A stretch of DNA of 64,000 nt from CAYWYR01 sp964462685. GTDB lineage: Bacteria > Bacteroidota > Ignavibacteria > Kapaibacteriales > UBA2268. The stretch lies in the NCBI GenBank assembly GCA_964462685.1, contig CAYWYR010000001.1, forward strand, positions 124,001 through 188,000, in the 5' to 3' direction. The translations under genes and the position numbers were made by a program. Each line of letters starts with the position of its first letter. Position 1 is the first letter of the stretch. Under the pieces are notes generated by a model, which saw only the letters and a list, made by a program, of their open reading frames with translations, was not told the origin of the DNA and ran no database searches. This document shows positions 62,793 through 64,000 of the stretch, one piece after another.

Positions 62793-64000
62793 AATCCTCT
62801 AAAAATATAGTCATGAGTCTCATCTTCGCATTCTTTTTGCAACCGTCGGCTAGCATTAATGCCGAAGAAGGGATCAGCTTAACTGAAGATATCCAGTTTG
62901 AGCTCCTATTAGAGCAAATAGCCAGAGATTACGGCCAGTCGGTAGATGCTGACCTCATTGAATATTATAACGAGAGAAAAATCAGCCGTACCGAAGGTAA
63001 TATCGAAAAGATAGCTTCGCTTCCCTTTATTGATAGAGCTACTGCTATTGCGGTAGTATCAAATCCAAGTAAAACAATCGATGAGCTTGCTGAACTATTG
63101 CTGCTTTCCAGAATTCAGGCTGATATTCTGAGATTTACCTTAATGCCAGTCGAAAGTAAAGAAAGACCATTACAAGATAAAGAAGTTTCTGAACAGGTAG
63201 AAGATTCAGCAGAGTTCACAGCAGATTATAGACTTAGAGGAAGACACGAATTTGAAGAGAAAAGGGGGTTCCAGACTGGAAATTACCTCGGTGATCCGAA
63301 TGATTATTATCAGAGGCTAACAATTGGATATGGTGATTTACAAGGTTCGATAATCACCTCAAAGGATGCCGGGGAAGCATCTTACTCCGACTTTATATCG
63401 GGAGGTATTGAATATTCAGGCGAATATGGAAATCTGATTATCGGCGATTATGTGAGGGAATGGGGCCAGGGAGCAATGACATGGAGGCTTTTCGGAAGTA
63501 GGAAAGGCGGCGAAACAGTATCTGCACCTTTCCGGAGCAGCAACAGAAGCAGGCAGAATACTAGTTCGATACCAGAAGGAGTGCTTCGGGGAGTAAGCGC
63601 CGACAGTGATATAAAAATCGATTCCAATAGTTATCTAAGGCTATCAAGTTGGTACTCAAATCAATTGCTCGATGCCAATCTTACAGATAAGCAAGATATA
63701 AGCTCGATAGTAAACACGGGAATAAGAAGAACCGAAAATGATATAGAAAGAAAAAATACTCTTCAGGAGGAACTTTTAGGTGCAAGTGCTGAATATGTTT
63801 TTTCTAACAATTCGCTCGGGGTTGCTTATCAAAGCATTGAATACGACTATCCGTTGAATACAAGTAGCTCTAAATATTTCAGTGGCGAAAAAAATGATTT
63901 TCTGAGCTTGATAGGGGAGTTTGAGCTTTCAGATGGCTTTAGAAGTAATACCGAGTTTGTGTTATCAGGGCTGACAACTGGCGGTGGTGATTCTGAACAC
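62789..64000 (+). CDS. helix-hairpin-helix outer-membrane protein, N-terminal part
   Basis: The frame is open from a TTG at 62789 to the window edge (404 codons). The TTG overlaps the previous stop (TTGA) and gives a better signal peptide (KSSKNIVMSLIFAFFLQPSA) than the internal ATG at 62813. Residues about 35-135 hold repeated helix-hairpin-helix-like units (IEKIASLPFIDRATAIAVVS, LLLSRIQADILRFTL), followed by a barrel-like region with LIIGDYVREWGQGAMTWRLF. This layout is known from FCB outer-membrane proteins with ComEA-like repeats. The C-terminus is outside the window. Confidence 0.78.
   Translation, partial: MKSSKNIVMSLIFAFFLQPSASINAEEGISLTEDIQFELLLEQIARDYGQSVDADLIEYYNERKISRTEGNIEKIASLPFIDRATAIAVVSNPSKTIDELAELLLLSRIQADILRFTLMPVESKERPLQDKEVSEQVEDSAEFTADYRLRGRHEFEEKRGFQTGNYLGDPNDYYQRLTIGYGDLQGSIITSKDAGEASYSDFISGGIEYSGEYGNLIIGDYVREWGQGAMTWRLFGSRKGGETVSAPFRSSNRSRQNTSSIPEGVLRGVSADSDIKIDSNSYLRLSSWYSNQLLDANLTDKQDISSIVNTGIRRTENDIERKNTLQEELLGASAEYVFSNNSLGVAYQSIEYDYPLNTSSSKYFSGEKNDFLSLIGEFELSDGFRSNTEFVLSGLTTGGGDSEH

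Overview
This window looks like a chromosomal segment of a low-to-moderate GC Gram-negative bacterium of the Bacteroidota/FCB assemblage. It is probably an early-branching lineage such as Kapabacteria-, Ignavibacteria- or Balneola-like bacteria; I cannot fix the rank from sequence alone. The evidence is: two very large secreted proteins with type IX secretion C-terminal sorting domains, many short-lipobox lipoproteins, a GWxTD-family protein, PorV-like and helix-hairpin-helix outer-membrane barrels, and tRNA/housekeeping promoters of the Bacteroidota form TTG-N19/20-TAnnTTTG. Most starts lack a strong Shine-Dalgarno and several genes use TTG or GTG. No rRNA, CRISPR array, insertion sequence or prophage was seen.

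Layout. 1-8.5 kb: a divergent secreted-protein fragment, pdxJ, a lipoprotein, tRNA-Val and tRNA-Leu, der on the minus strand, an ABC exporter pair, two overlapping paralogous lipoproteins and a third lipoprotein. 8.5-15.2 kb: the umuDC SOS mutagenesis operon with a palindromic operator candidate, a repeat-rich spacer, an OmpA-type lipoprotein, clpP-clpX, a frameshifted small membrane protein and tRNA-Ser. 15.2-21 kb, minus strand: an acidic unknown gene, obg, a TonB-dependent receptor, tatC and a polyprenyl synthase. 21.2-29.6 kb, plus strand: a compact run purH-ispF-histidine kinase-ruvX-GWxTD protein-ABC ATPase-ABC permease.

29.6-41.7 kb: an outer-membrane protein divergent from an aromatic amino acid ammonia-lyase (hutH-like), a YeiH-type permease, and two giant type IX secretion cargo proteins (about 1220 and 1613 residues). 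41.9-50.4 kb: acyl-CoA dehydrogenase, a higBA toxin-antitoxin pair, truA, tRNA-Leu, trigger factor with a histidine-rich insert, an M2-like metallopeptidase lipoprotein, and a PASTA protein coupled to a His-rich cation exporter. 50.6-57.6 kb: a fused sugar nucleotidyltransferase/phosphohexomutase, a PTS EIIA protein, and a 1226-residue fused 2-oxoglutarate decarboxylase/dehydrogenase (Kgd type). 57.7-64 kb: a lipoprotein, three tandem related envelope proteins sharing a YCxII module, an FAD oxidoreductase coupled to a Cys-rich membrane protein, a PorV-like barrel, and the start of a helix-hairpin-helix outer-membrane protein that runs off the window.

Most of the window is core metabolism, protein quality control (tig, clpP, clpX), GTPases (der, obg) and envelope biogenesis. 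The least explained pieces are the tandem AT-rich envelope gene families, the giant secreted proteins, the intergenic hairpin repeat family, the mutually exclusive pairings in the clpP leader, and the orphan sensor kinase.
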